A DNA stretch of 64,000 nt from Tsuneonella troitsensis. Its GTDB lineage: Bacteria > Pseudomonadota > Alphaproteobacteria > Sphingomonadales > Sphingomonadaceae. The notes below the pieces were generated by a model. It searched no databases, was not told where the DNA came from, and worked only from the letters and a program-made list of their open reading frames with translations. Below, piece after piece: positions 36,297-45,729 of this stretch. Every line of letters starts with the position of its first letter. Within the stretch, counting starts at the first letter, position 1. A program made the translations under genes and the position numbers. The stretch covers positions 186,001-250,000 of the forward strand of contig NZ_LMAU01000002.1 in the NCBI RefSeq assembly GCF_001441535.1, read 5' to 3'.

Positions 36297-38087
36297 ATGC
36301 ACCGGATGGCATCCCGTTCGCTCAGTTCCGTATTCGGCGTTGACCGCTCGCTGTCCGGCAAGTCCTGGAAATGGCGCGGCGGAAACATGGATCTGGGCGA
36401 GGCCACGGGCGCGCTCGACGACGTGGTCACGCAGCTTTTGCTTTCGCGTGGAGTATTGCGCGACGACCTCGAACGTCACCGGACGCCCACGCTGCGGGCT
36501 TTCTTGCCCGATCCCTCGCATTTCCGCGACATGGATGTGGCCGCGGAACGGATCGCCCAGGCGGTCATGACCGGCGAGACGGTGACGATCTACGGCGATT
36601 ACGACGTGGACGGCGCAACAAGCGCGGCACTGCTGATCCGGCTTCTGCGCGATCTCGGGCACCAAGCTCGCTACTACATTCCCGATCGCCTGCTGGAGGG
36701 ATACGGACCGAGCGGCGCGGCGCTCGTGAAACTGGGAGAGGAAGGGTCCAGCCTCGTCGTCACGGTCGATTGCGGCGCGATGGCGCACGAAGCACTGGCT
36801 CAGGCGCATGCCGCGGGGATCGATGTCGTCGTAGTCGATCATCACAAGTGCGCCGCCGAGAACCCGATCGCGGCCGCCCTGGTGAACCCCAACCGGCTCG
36901 ACGAGAGCGCCGAAGCGGCCGAGCACGGCCACCTCGCCGCCGTGGGCGTCGCCTTCCTGCTTGCTGTCGCTGTCGTCCGCACGCTGCGAGCGCGCGATTT
37001 CTTCGTGGGTGGGCAAGCGGAGCCCGACCTGATGGCCCTGCTCGATCTCGTCGCGCTGGGGACGGTCGCCGATGTCGCGCAAATCCGCGGGCTCAACCGT
37101 GCCTTCGTCGCGCAGGGTCTGAAAGTCATGTCGCGGCGTGCCAACGTCGGCATGGCGGCCCTGATCGATGCGAGTCGATTGAAACGCGCGCCGATCTGCA
37201 GCGATCTGGGGTTTGCCTTGGGTCCGCGCATCAACGCCGGCGGCCGGGTCGGCGAATCGACGCTGGGCGTCCGCCTTCTGACCACGGAAGATCCACACGA
37301 GGCAGCCGACATTGCGGCGCAGCTGTCTGCGCTTAATGAAGAGCGACGCGCGATCGAGGCCGAGGTTCAGGCCGCGGCAGAGGCCATGCTAGACGGGCAG
37401 CACAATCGCGCGGTCCATGTTCTGGCGGGGCGCGGGTGGCACCCCGGGGTGATCGGGATCGTCGCGGGCCGCATAAAGGAGAAAACCGGCAAGCCTGCTC
37501 TGGTGATCGCCCTCGACGGCGAGATCGGGAAGGGTTCGGCGCGGTCGATCGCGGGAATCGATCTAGGCTCCGCTATCATCGCGGCGCGCGAAGAGGGTCT
37601 GCTGGTTGCGGGCGGCGGGCATGCGATGGCGGCCGGGTTGACGATCCAGGCGGACAAGATCGAGGCATTGGCCGATTGGCTCGACGCCAGGTTGGGCGCT
37701 GCGGTAGCTCGCGCGAAGGAAAGCGAATCGATGCCGCTCGACCTCGCCCTCGCCCCTGGCGGCCTGACCCCTTCACTGGTCGACGCGCTCGAAGCCGCCG
37801 GACCGTTCGGCGTCGGGTGGCCGGGTCCGCGAATCGCGGTGGGCCCCGTGCGGCTTGTGAAAGTCGACGTCGTGGGGACCGATCACGTCCGCGCCATCGC
37901 CAGCGGGATGGACGGCAAAAGCTTCAAGATGATCGCCTTCCGGGCGGCTGATACCGAAATGGGCCAGGCGCTCCTGCACGGCTCGCGCGGGCGTTCGCTG
38001 TGGCTCGCGGGGCGCGCGAAAATTGACGACTGGGGCGATCGTCCCCAGGCAGAGCTGCAACTGGAGGATGCTGCCTGGGCCGATTGA
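36297..38087 (+). CDS. recJ: Single-stranded-DNA-specific exonuclease RecJ
   Basis: RecJ degrades single-stranded DNA 5' to 3' in recombination and mismatch/base-excision repair. The 596-residue protein has DHH-family motifs: YGDYDVDGATSAALL near residue 100, VTVDCGAMAHEA, VVVVDHHKC near 180 and the DHHA1 motif region SARSIAGIDLGSAI and VAGGGHAMAAGLTI. The C-terminal OB-like domain begins near 480. ATGs at 36297 and 36306 are both possible. It is monocistronic. Confidence 0.96.
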   Translation: MHRMASRSLSSVFGVDRSLSGKSWKWRGGNMDLGEATGALDDVVTQLLLSRGVLRDDLERHRTPTLRAFLPDPSHFRDMDVAAERIAQAVMTGETVTIYGDYDVDGATSAALLIRLLRDLGHQARYYIPDRLLEGYGPSGAALVKLGEEGSSLVVTVDCGAMAHEALAQAHAAGIDVVVVDHHKCAAENPIAAALVNPNRLDESAEAAEHGHLAAVGVAFLLAVAVVRTLRARDFFVGGQAEPDLMALLDLVALGTVADVAQIRGLNRAFVAQGLKVMSRRANVGMAALIDASRLKRAPICSDLGFALGPRINAGGRVGESTLGVRLLTTEDPHEAADIAAQLSALNEERRAIEAEVQAAAEAMLDGQHNRAVHVLAGRGWHPGVIGIVAGRIKEKTGKPALVIALDGEIGKGSARSIAGIDLGSAIIAAREEGLLVAGGGHAMAAGLTIQADKIEALADWLDARLGAAVARAKESESMPLDLALAPGGLTPSLVDALEAAGPFGVGWPGPRIAVGPVRLVKVDVVGTDHVRAIASGMDGKSFKMIAFRAADTEMGQALLHGSRGRSLWLAGRAKIDDWGDRPQAELQLEDAAWAD

Positions 38088-38108
38088 CGGGATGTTCGCG
38101 CGACAGGG

Positions 38109-38137
38109 TTGACCGCTTGGCCCCTCGCCCGTAATGG
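38109..38137 (+). promoter_or_regulatory. Predicted promoter of the tRNA-Glu genes
   Basis: TTGACC (38109-38114) and TAATGG (38132-38137) are spaced 17 bases apart and lie about 20 bases before the first tRNA, a suitable position for a stable-RNA promoter. Confidence 0.5.
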
Positions 38138-38157
38138 CCCGCCACGCTTCCGGGCGT

Positions 38158-38232
38158 GGCCCCTTCGTCTAGCGGTTAGGACGCGGCCCTTTCACGGCTG
38201 AAACACGGGTTCGATTCCCGTAGGGGTCACCA
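38158..38232 (+). tRNA. tRNA-Glu (anticodon TTC)
   Basis: The 75-base gene, including an encoded CCA, folds with acceptor stem GGCCCCT/AGGGGTC and anticodon arm CGGCC-CTTTCAC-GGCTG, whose loop gives anticodon TTC. The T-arm is CGGG-TTCGATT-CCCG. The second copy 26 bases downstream differs only at the wobble base. Confidence 0.97.
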
Positions 38233-38258
38233 TCGGAACGCCTGCCATTTTTAGGGAT

Positions 38259-38333
38259 GGCCCCTTCGTCTAGCGGTTAGGACGCGGCCCTCTCACGGCT
38301 GAAACACGGGTTCGATTCCCGTAGGGGTCACCA
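38259..38333 (+). tRNA. tRNA-Glu (anticodon CTC)
   Basis: This gene is identical to the preceding tRNA over all 75 bases except the first anticodon base. The loop reads CTCTCAC, giving anticodon CTC and reading GAG. The CCA end is encoded. It ends 17 bases before the first possible phoR start. Confidence 0.97.
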
Positions 38334-38406
38334 ATCCTCCATCGAAATTGTGACGGAGCGCGTGCGGGCTGGCGCTTGCGCGGCTGTGCGGCTAGTGCCG
38401 CGCTCG

Positions 38407-39603
38407 ATGGAGCACCGTCGCCCCCTGCCCTGGCCTGGCCTCGCGCTGGCGGTAGTCGGATCGCTTGGCCTTCTGATTCTCGGTCAGCAACCTTGGCTCG
38501 CCCTCACCGTTCTCCTTCTCTGGGGTTGTTCGCTGTGGCTGGCCATAGCCGAGCCGCCACCGGTATCGACCACACGGACCAACGGCGCGTTCAATCGCGA
38601 CACGATGAGCGAACTCATCGAACATTCGGGCACCCCGCTCCTGCTGACGGAAAAGGGGCGAATCGCGATCGCCAATCAGGCCGCCCGCGAAGTCCTGGGC
38701 GCGCACATCGTGGGTCAGGACGTGCGGGTCGCGTTACGCCATCCCGATGCGATCACGCTGACCAACATGGACAGGGCCGATACGACTACGGTTCGCGGGC
38801 TCGTTCGGCGGCACGATATCTGGAGGCTCAGCCGGCAACCGCTCGGCGATGGAATGGCCGTGATCGAACTGATCAACCGCACCGCGGAAGCCGACATCAG
38901 CCGCTCGCACACCGACTTCGTCGCCAACGCGAGCCACGAACTGCGCACGCCGCTCGCTTCGATCATCGGTTATGCGGAAACGCTTGCGGAAGAGAATGGC
39001 GAAACCGACGTCGCCACGCGCGACCGCTTCCTGGGCACGATCCTCCGCGAATCGCGACGGCTGAAAGGTCTGGTCGACGACCTGATGTCCCTTTCGCGCA
39101 TCGAGGCGGAAAAGCACGATCAACCCTCCGATCGAATCGACATGCGTCCGGTTGTCGAGCGCGCCGCGCGCGATGCGGCGGGTCCGGAGCGGCTTTCGCG
39201 CTTGGAGCTGGACCTCGCCGACGGAATTGTCGTCCGCGGTGACCAGCAGCAACTCGAGCAGCTCGTGCGCAATCTAGTCGACAACGCCCTCAAGTACGGT
39301 GCGGAGGACGAGCCGGTACGGGTCGTGCTCGAAGAAGGACAGGCCGGCAACGCACGGCTGACCGTATCCGATCGCGGCGAAGGAATTGCACCCGAACACC
39401 TGCCCCACCTCACCCGGCGCTTTTATCGCACCGATCCCGGTCGCAGCCGCGCGTCGGGCGGAACCGGCCTTGGCCTGGCGATCGTCAAACATATCGTGGA
39501 GCGCCACCGGGGCCGCCTCGACATCGAAAGCAAAGTCGGTAGGGGCACCACGGTGGTCGTGCGTATCCCGCTTATCGATGACGGAGAGCAAGGTTTGTCA
39601 TGA
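38407..39603 (+). CDS. phoR: Phosphate-regulon sensor histidine kinase
   Basis: The 398-residue kinase has two N-terminal membrane segments (PGLALAVVGSLGLLILGQ and WLALTVLLLWGCSLWLAI), a PAS-like region (LIEHSGTPLLLTEKGRIAIA) and the HisKA box FVANASHELRTPLASIIGY with the phosphoacceptor near residue 176. The ATPase boxes are LVRNLVDNALKYG, SDRGEGIA and GGTGLGLAIV. Its place before pstCAB-phoU-phoB identifies it as PhoR. I chose the ATG at 38407, because a GTG at 38350 lies only 17 bases from the tRNA end. A candidate PHO box overlaps its stop. Confidence 0.92.
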   Translation: MEHRRPLPWPGLALAVVGSLGLLILGQQPWLALTVLLLWGCSLWLAIAEPPPVSTTRTNGAFNRDTMSELIEHSGTPLLLTEKGRIAIANQAAREVLGAHIVGQDVRVALRHPDAITLTNMDRADTTTVRGLVRRHDIWRLSRQPLGDGMAVIELINRTAEADISRSHTDFVANASHELRTPLASIIGYAETLAEENGETDVATRDRFLGTILRESRRLKGLVDDLMSLSRIEAEKHDQPSDRIDMRPVVERAARDAAGPERLSRLELDLADGIVVRGDQQQLEQLVRNLVDNALKYGAEDEPVRVVLEEGQAGNARLTVSDRGEGIAPEHLPHLTRRFYRTDPGRSRASGGTGLGLAIVKHIVERHRGRLDIESKVGRGTTVVVRIPLIDDGEQGLS

Positions 39604-39612
39604 ATAAGTCAC
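39595..39612 (+). promoter_or_regulatory. Candidate PHO box upstream of pstC
   Basis: TTGTCAT and AAGTCAC, separated by GAAT, match the 7-4-7 pattern of PhoB half-sites (consensus CTGTCAT) at 6 of 7 and 4 of 7 positions. The site overlaps the phoR stop, 65 bases before pstC. Confidence 0.5.
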
Positions 39613-39677
39613 AAAAACTCCACATCGGCTGCTAATCCCACCCATACGCCAACCATCTGGGCTCACCTTTTTCCGGC

Positions 39678-41063
39678 ATGTCATTTTCACTCCTTCTTCT
39701 CCTGACGATCGGCCTCGCGCTGGCCGGATGGCTTGCGGGCCGCGCGCGCGCGTGGAGCTTCCGCAAGACGGGCGAAGGCGTGCGGCTCGCCGCGCTACCG
39801 AATTATCATGGCTGGTACGTCGCACTGTGGATCGTGGGTCCGCTACTCGCATTCCTGGCCTTGTGGACGACGCTTGCGCCCAATCTCGTCCAGCAGTCCG
39901 TTCTGGCCGATCCGGCGGCCGCCGGACTTCCGGCGTTCGATTTCCAGCGCAACGCGATCCTCGCCCAGGCCCGCGCCGTGGCCACCGGCCTTGCGACCAC
40001 GACCACCCATCCCGACGCCGCCGCTTTGGTCGAACCATATCGCGATGCGATTTCGCGCTATCGCCTGATCGGTATTCTCGCGACGCTGGCGATTGCCATC
40101 GGTGCGGGTGCATTCGCCTTCCTGCGCCTCAAGCCGCAGTTCGCCGCGCGCACCAAGGTTGAGCGGATCGTCCTGGCGGTGCTGCTGACCGCCTCGCTCG
40201 TCGCGATCCTGACGACGCTGGGCATCCTCGTCAGTCTTGTGTTCGAGACGATCCGCTTCTTCGGCATGATATCGCCGCTCGACTTTCTGTTCGGCACGAC
40301 CTGGTCGCCAGACCCAATGACTGCGCCGACCTCGGCCGATCCGACCCGCTATGGCGCGATACCGCTGTTCTGGGGCACGATCTTCATCGGCGCGATCATC
40401 GCCATGGTGGTCGCGATTCCCCTGGGCCTGATGAGCGCGATCTACCTGACCCAGTACGCGCGCCCGTCGTGGCGCAAATGGCTCAAGCCCGCGCTCGAAA
40501 TCCTCGCCGGCGTGCCAACGGTCGTTTACGGATACTTCGCCGCGCTTACGGTCGCACCCGCGATCCGCGACGCGGCTCTGGCGATCGGCATTTCGGGGGC
40601 AAGCTCCGAGAGCGCACTAGCCGCGGGTCTGGTGATGGGCGTGATGATCATCCCGTTCGTATCGTCGATGGCCGACGATTCGATCGCTGCGGTTCCGCAG
40701 GCCATGCGCGACGGCAGCCTGGCGATGGGCGCGACCAAGTCCGAGACGATCCGCCGCGTGCTGATCCCCGCCGCGCTTCCCGGCATCGTCGCAGGCGTGA
40801 TGCTCGCGGTCAGCCGGGCGATCGGCGAGACGATGATCGTGGTGATGGCCGCATCGACCGCAGCCAACCTCAGCGCCAACCCGCTGGAATCGATGACCAC
40901 GGTCACCGTCCAGATCGTGGCGATGCTGACCGGCGAAGGCAGTTTCGATCACCCCGCGACCCTCAGCGCATTCGCGCTCGGGTTCGTATTGTTCATGGTG
41001 ACGCTCGCGCTCAACTTTATCGCCCTGCGCGTCGTCAAGCGGTTCCGCGAAGCCTATGAGTGA
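39678..41063 (+). CDS. pstC: Phosphate ABC transporter permease PstC
   Basis: The 461-residue inner-membrane protein has an N-terminal extension with two extra segments, then the MetI-like permease core: LFWGTIFIGAIIAMVVAIPL, GLMSAIYLTQYARPSWRKWL, ILAGVPTVVYGYFAALTVAP and the EAA loop with AVPQAMRDGSLAMGATKSET. It pairs with PstA to form the Pi channel. The longer form is common in alphaproteobacteria. Its stop overlaps the pstA ATG by eight bases. Confidence 0.95.
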   Translation: MSFSLLLLLTIGLALAGWLAGRARAWSFRKTGEGVRLAALPNYHGWYVALWIVGPLLAFLALWTTLAPNLVQQSVLADPAAAGLPAFDFQRNAILAQARAVATGLATTTTHPDAAALVEPYRDAISRYRLIGILATLAIAIGAGAFAFLRLKPQFAARTKVERIVLAVLLTASLVAILTTLGILVSLVFETIRFFGMISPLDFLFGTTWSPDPMTAPTSADPTRYGAIPLFWGTIFIGAIIAMVVAIPLGLMSAIYLTQYARPSWRKWLKPALEILAGVPTVVYGYFAALTVAPAIRDAALAIGISGASSESALAAGLVMGVMIIPFVSSMADDSIAAVPQAMRDGSLAMGATKSETIRRVLIPAALPGIVAGVMLAVSRAIGETMIVVMAASTAANLSANPLESMTTVTVQIVAMLTGEGSFDHPATLSAFALGFVLFMVTLALNFIALRVVKRFREAYE

Positions 41064-42306
41064 GTTTGCCGCCCCCACCCGCACGCCCGCGTTCGAGGCC
41101 CGGCTGAAGAAGCGCTACGCGTCCGAGCGGCGCTTCAAGGCGCTGGGTCTCGGAGCGATCCTCGTATCGATGTCGGTTCTCCTGTTCCTGTTGACGACGA
41201 TGTTTATCAACGGGATCGGCGGGTTCCAGCGCGCAGAAGTGCGTGTCCCGGTCGATTTCACACAGGCCGGCCTGTCACTCGACCCTTCGCTCACCGACCC
41301 GGTCGCGATCCAGCAGAACCTGCAGGGGCAGGGTCTACCCGACGTGATCCAGTTCTTCGCCGCGAAGGAATTGGGCGAGGACGCCGCCGCCGAAGTATCG
41401 GGCGATGCCTGGCGCGAGGTCGCCTCGGCCATCGCGGAGGACCCCGGCCTGTTGCGCCGCACCGAGACGTTGCAGCTTCCCGCGAGTTCCAAGCTCGCGG
41501 CGGGTCTGGCCGGCGAAGGCTCACCCGAGTTGCGCGTGATGGCCGAACGGCTCGAAGGTGAAGGCAAGCTTGCCACCCGCCTCGATCTCGGTTTCCTCGA
41601 ACGTTCGGATGCGACCGATCCGCAGGCCGTCGGCATCTGGGGCGCGCTCAAGGGCTCGATGCTGACGATGTTCGTCACGCTCCTGCTGGCGTTCCCGATC
41701 GGCGTGCTGGCCGCGCTTTACCTCGAGGAATACGCGCCCAAGAACCGCTGGACCGATCTGATCGAGGTTTCGATCAACAACCTTGCGGCGGTACCCTCGA
41801 TCATCTTCGGCCTCCTCGGCCTTGCGGTGTTCCTGTGGATTTTCCCGAACATGCGTTCGGCGCCGCTGATCGGCGGCATGACGCTGGCGCTGATGACGAT
41901 GCCGGTGATCGTCATCGCCGGTCGCAACGCGATCAAGGCGGTGCCGCCGAGCATCCGCGACGGCGCGCTGGCGATCGGCGCTTCGCCGGTCCAGGTCGTG
42001 TTCCACCACGTCCTGCCGCTGGCGCTGCCGGGCATCCTCACCGGAACGATCATCGGCATGGCGCGCGCACTCGGTGAAACGGCGCCTCTGCTGATGATCG
42101 GCATGCGGGCATTCGTCGCCACGCCGCCTTCGGGATTCACATCCCCGTCTACCGTGCTGCCGGTGCAGATTTTCCTGTGGTCGGACGAAATCGACCGCGG
42201 CTTCGTGGAACGCACCAGCGCGGCGATTATCGTGCTACTGTTGTTCCTGCTCGTGATGAACGGGCTCGCCATCTACCTGCGCAACAAATTCGAGAAGACC
42301 TGGTGA
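41056..42306 (+). CDS. pstA: Phosphate ABC transporter permease PstA
   Basis: The 416-residue permease has an extended N-terminal region with a large periplasmic loop (about 60-190) before the MetI-like core: [40 protein letters not shown] and the EAA loop [23 protein letters not shown]3333-like N-terminal extensions are usual in this group. It overlaps pstC at the start and pstB at the end (GTGA). Confidence 0.95.
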   Translation: MSEFAAPTRTPAFEARLKKRYASERRFKALGLGAILVSMSVLLFLLTTMFINGIGGFQRAEVRVPVDFTQAGLSLDPSLTDPVAIQQNLQGQGLPDVIQFFAAKELGEDAAAEVSGDAWREVASAIAEDPGLLRRTETLQLPASSKLAAGLAGEGSPELRVMAERLEGEGKLATRLDLGFLERSDATDPQAVGIWGALKGSMLTMFVTLLLAFPIGVLAALYLEEYAPKNRWTDLIEVSINNLAAVPSIIFGLLGLAVFLWIFPNMRSAPLIGGMTLALMTMPVIVIAGRNAIKAVPPSIRDGALAIGASPVQVVFHHVLPLALPGILTGTIIGMARALGETAPLLMIGMRAFVATPPSGFTSPSTVLPVQIFLWSDEIDRGFVERTSAAIIVLLLFLLVMNGLAIYLRNKFEKTW

Positions 42307-43091
42307 CCGTAGTCCATCCCAACCTCGAAGTGACCGATGCCAAGATCCGCGCGCGCGACGTGTCGGTCTTCTACGGCGCGAAGAAAGCGATCGACGCAGT
42401 GTCGATCGACATTCCTTCGAAATACGTCACCGCCTTCATCGGCCCGTCGGGCTGCGGGAAGTCGACCTTCCTGCGCGCGCTCAACCGCATGAACGACACG
42501 ATTCCATCAGCACGTGTTGAAGGAATCATCGAGCTGGACGGTGAGGATATCTACACTTCGGGCATGGACGTGGTCCAATTGCGCGCGCGGGTGGGCATGG
42601 TGTTCCAGAAGCCCAACCCCTTCCCCAAGACGATCTACGAGAACATCGCCTACGGCCCCCGCATCCATGGCCTGGCCGAAGGCAAGACAGAGCTCGACGC
42701 GATCGTCGAACGTTCGCTCAGGCGCGCGGGACTGTGGAACGAGGTCAAGGATCGCCTTACCGACAGCGGCACCGCGCTTTCCGGCGGCCAGCAGCAACGG
42801 CTGTGCATCGCCCGCGCGATCGCGGTCGACCCTGAGGTGATCCTGATGGACGAACCCTGTTCGGCGCTCGATCCCATCGCGACCGCGAAGATCGAGGAAC
42901 TGATTGACGAGCTACGGGGCAATTATGCCATCGTAATCGTCACTCACTCGATGCAACAGGCCGCGCGCGTCAGTCAGCGCACGGCGTTCTTCCACTTGGG
43001 CAACGTTGTGGAATATGGTCGGACTTCGGACATATTCACCAATCCGCTGGAAGAGCGGACCAAGGACTACATCACCGGCAGATACGGATGA
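42303..43091 (+). CDS. pstB: Phosphate ABC transporter ATP-binding protein
   Basis: The 262-residue ATPase has Walker [20 protein letters not shown], the Q-loop [20 protein letters not shown], signature [16 protein letters not shown], Walker [13 protein letters not shown] and the switch HSM in [18 protein letters not shown] and CSALDP are PstB-specific. The GTG start overlaps the pstA stop, and its stop overlaps the phoU ATG. Confidence 0.97.
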   Translation: MTVVHPNLEVTDAKIRARDVSVFYGAKKAIDAVSIDIPSKYVTAFIGPSGCGKSTFLRALNRMNDTIPSARVEGIIELDGEDIYTSGMDVVQLRARVGMVFQKPNPFPKTIYENIAYGPRIHGLAEGKTELDAIVERSLRRAGLWNEVKDRLTDSGTALSGGQQQRLCIARAIAVDPEVILMDEPCSALDPIATAKIEELIDELRGNYAIVIVTHSMQQAARVSQRTAFFHLGNVVEYGRTSDIFTNPLEERTKDYITGRYG

Positions 43092-43759
43092 GCATGGAAC
43101 ACACCGTCAAGGCGTTCGACGAGGACATCACCCGGCTTCGCGGCCTGATCGCCCAGATGGGCGGCATGGCCGAGGTCGCGGTGCAGCGCGCGATGGACGC
43201 GCTGGTCAAGGGCGACGATACGCTCGCCGAGCAGGTAATCGCTGATGACAAGAAGCTCGACGCACTCGAATCCGAGGTGGACAAGCTGGCGGTGCGGATT
43301 ATCGCTTTGCGCGCGCCGATGGCCGACGACCTGCGCGAAGTGATCGCGGCGCTCAAGATTGCCGGCGTGGTTGAGCGTATCGGCGATTATTCGAAAGCCA
43401 TAGCCAAGGCCGGACGCAAGATCGAGGACCGCAAGAAGTTCGGCCCGCTGACGCTCGTTCCCGCCATGGGTGAGATCGCAGCTGAAATGGTCCACGACGC
43501 GATGACCGCCTACGCCGCGCGCGACGCGGTGCTCGCGCGCGAGGTGATCACGACCGACGAGAAGGTCGACAATTTCTACGAATCGATCTTCCGCAACCTC
43601 GTCAGCCACATGGTCGAAAATCCATCGACTATCAGTTCGGCCGCCCAGCTCCTGTTCGTTGCCCGCAACCTGGAACGCATCGGCGACCATGCGACCAACG
43701 TGGCGGAAATGGTCCATTATGCCGCAACAGGCGCCTATCCGGTGGACTCCGACTTTTGA
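43088..43759 (+). CDS. phoU: Phosphate signalling complex protein PhoU
   Basis: PhoU links PstB status to PhoR and keeps the Pho regulon silent when phosphate is plentiful. The 223-residue protein has two PhoU helical repeats: [20 protein letters not shown] with [20 protein letters not shown], and [20 protein letters not shown] with [19 protein letters not shown]. It is translationally coupled to pstB. Confidence 0.96.
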   Translation: MSMEHTVKAFDEDITRLRGLIAQMGGMAEVAVQRAMDALVKGDDTLAEQVIADDKKLDALESEVDKLAVRIIALRAPMADDLREVIAALKIAGVVERIGDYSKAIAKAGRKIEDRKKFGPLTLVPAMGEIAAEMVHDAMTAYAARDAVLAREVITTDEKVDNFYESIFRNLVSHMVENPSTISSAAQLLFVARNLERIGDHATNVAEMVHYAATGAYPVDSDF

Positions 43760-43823
43760 TCGCGATCCTTCCGACACGTTGGCGTCGTGAAGGTGTAACA
43801 TTTCTGGTGTCGGGTCATCGTGG

Positions 43824-44510
43824 ATGACAAGCGCCAAACTCCTCTTGGTCGAAGATGACCCTGCTCTCGCCGAGCTGCTCGAATATCGCTTCTCGAACGA
43901 GGGCTATTCGGTGCGCGCCACTCCCGACGGCGACGAGGCACTGCTCCTCGCCGCGGAAGATGCGCCCGATCTCATCATCCTCGACTGGATGATCGAGGGA
44001 ACGAGCGGGATCGAGGTCTGCCGCCGCCTGCGCCGCGACAAGGCGACCGCGCACGTCCCGATCATCATGCTCACCGCGCGCGAGGGCGAGGACGACAAGA
44101 TCCGCGGACTCGAAACCGGCGCCGACGATTATCTGACCAAGCCTTTCTCCCCCCGAGAGCTGCTCGCCCGCGTGGCGGCGGTTCTGCGACGCATCCGGCC
44201 GGCCCTTGCGGGCGAGAGCATCACGGTGGGCGACCTGTCGCTCGATCCGGTGGCCCACAGGGTTACGCGCCGCGGGCAGCCGCTCCACCTCGGACCGACC
44301 GAATACCGGCTGCTCAAGTTCCTGATGGAAAGTCCCGGCCGCGTGTTCAGCCGGGGACAGTTGCTGGACGGCGTCTGGGGCACCGAAAGCGAGATCGAAC
44401 TGCGTACGGTGGACGTTCACATCCGCCGCCTGCGGCAGGCGATCGCGATCGAAGGCGCGAAGGATCCGGTGCGGACCGTTCGTAGCGCCGGGTACGCCCT
44501 CGAAGGCTGA
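43824..44510 (+). CDS. phoB: Phosphate regulon response regulator PhoB
   Basis: The 228-residue OmpR-family regulator has the receiver pocket LLLVEDDPALAELL, phosphoacceptor Asp in LIILDWMIEG near residue 54, the switch Thr in IIMLTAREG and Lys in DYLTKPFSPREL. The DNA-binding winged helix (about 130-228) carries LGPTEYRLLKFLMESPGRVF, RTVDVHIRRLRQAI and VRTVRSAGYALEG. Together with PhoR it activates genes with PHO boxes. Confidence 0.96.
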   Translation: MTSAKLLLVEDDPALAELLEYRFSNEGYSVRATPDGDEALLLAAEDAPDLIILDWMIEGTSGIEVCRRLRRDKATAHVPIIMLTAREGEDDKIRGLETGADDYLTKPFSPRELLARVAAVLRRIRPALAGESITVGDLSLDPVAHRVTRRGQPLHLGPTEYRLLKFLMESPGRVFSRGQLLDGVWGTESEIELRTVDVHIRRLRQAIAIEGAKDPVRTVRSAGYALEG

Positions 44511-44562
44511 TTTCTACTCTACCGGGTTTTGACACACGGACGTCCTTCCGTCAGGTGGACCG

Positions 44563-45141
44563 GTGAAAGTCGCCCTTAAGACTCGTCCGCTGTTGTGGCT
44601 GGTGCTTGCTCTCCCCGGAGTATGGATCGCCTGGCGCTGGCTGGTCACGCCCGATCTCTACGGCTTCGGCCACGCGATCGGCGATACGGGTGACTGGGCA
44701 GCGTGGCTGCTGCTGCTCGCACTTGCAGCGACGCCGCTTCGACTCGTGTTCCGCAGGCAAGGCTGGACGACCTGGCTGCTGCGCCGCCGGCGCGACATCG
44801 GCGTGGCGAGCTTCGTCTATGCCACCGGGCACACCGCGATCTATCTATTCGACAAAGCTTCGCTCGCGACCGTTCTCGCCGAGGCTGCCGACGTCGCCAT
44901 GCTGACGGGCTGGCTGGCCCTCGCGATCTTCATCCCGCTTGCCGTGACCTCGAACGACAAGGCGGTGCGGGCGCTCAAACGAAGCTGGAAGCGCCTGCAC
45001 CGCCTGGTCTATCCGGCGGCGATCCTGACGGTCGTGCACTGGGTGCTCGCGGCATTCGATCCGACCACGGCCTATGTCTTTCTGGCCATTCTGGTCGTGC
45101 TCGAACTCGTCAGGATCGTCCTCCAGCGCGTCAGAGCGTGA
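44563..45141 (+). CDS. MsrQ-like haem-binding membrane protein (ferric-reductase-like domain)
   Basis: The 192-residue protein has about six membrane spans and the ferric-reductase-like histidines in VASFVYATGHTAIYLF, RLHRLVYPAAILTVVHWVL. Length and pattern fit MsrQ (YedZ), the haem subunit that feeds electrons to the periplasmic methionine-sulfoxide reductase MsrP. No msrP is seen next to it. The GTG start at 44563 follows an AGGTGG motif. It is convergent with the HhH lipoprotein gene (11-bp overlap). Confidence 0.83.
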   Translation: MKVALKTRPLLWLVLALPGVWIAWRWLVTPDLYGFGHAIGDTGDWAAWLLLLALAATPLRLVFRRQGWTTWLLRRRRDIGVASFVYATGHTAIYLFDKASLATVLAEAADVAMLTGWLALAIFIPLAVTSNDKAVRALKRSWKRLHRLVYPAAILTVVHWVLAAFDPTTAYVFLAILVVLELVRIVLQRVRA

Positions 45142-45646
45142 CGTAGGTCCGGAACCGCGCCACTTCGGCGGCATCCACGTACTTGCCGATCTCGCGGTCG
45201 AATTCGGCCATATTTTCGTAGGGACGATATTCGAGGAATTCGCCCACCATCTTGTCGGTCATGCCCGGGATCAGCTTGATATCGTCCTCGGTCGCCGTGT
45301 TCAGGTTCACTGGCACGAAAACTGCGGACCGCACGGTAGCAGCCTGATCCGCGGTCAGCGTTTCCAGCAGTCTGGTGTTGAACGCGCTTGCGCTTGCATA
45401 GGGACGACCGTCGACGATCGCGGTGGCGAGCTGAGGGGTCATCCCGGCAACGGCGGCGAGTTGCTCCGCAGTCGCGGAATTGGGGTCGAGAACCGTCGTG
45501 GCGGCAGCGGCGTCGGTGGCCGGGGCCGTGTCGTCGGCTGCTTCGGTCGCGCTCGTATCGGCGGTGGCTGCTTCGTCGGCGCCGCCGGAACATGCCGAAA
45601 GCGCGAGGGCGGATGTGGCGATTGCAGTGAGAAATATGGAACGCAT
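45131..45646 (-). CDS. ComEA-like helix-hairpin-helix lipoprotein
   Basis: The 171-residue protein has a lipoprotein signal with lipobox LSAC near residue 18, then an Ala/Thr/Asp-rich linker to about residue 55. Two tandem HhH-like modules follow: LDPNSATAEQLAAVAGMTPQ and VNLNTATEDDIKLIPGMTDK, the second ending FDREIGKYVDAAEVARFRTY. ComEA HhH domains bind DNA during uptake, but no competence genes are nearby, so the role is open. The ATG at 45646 has GAGGTGA just upstream. Confidence 0.82.
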   Translation of the reverse strand: MRSIFLTAIATSALALSACSGGADEAATADTSATEAADDTAPATDAAAATTVLDPNSATAEQLAAVAGMTPQLATAIVDGRPYASASAFNTRLLETLTADQAATVRSAVFVPVNLNTATEDDIKLIPGMTDKMVGEFLEYRPYENMAEFDREIGKYVDAAEVARFRTYVTL

Positions 45647-45729
45647 GGGGTCACCTCTTATTGAGAAGGTCTCGCAATAGCTGAATTCTCGAAGGCTGCC
45701 AGATATTTCTCGATGAGCTTTCACCGCGA

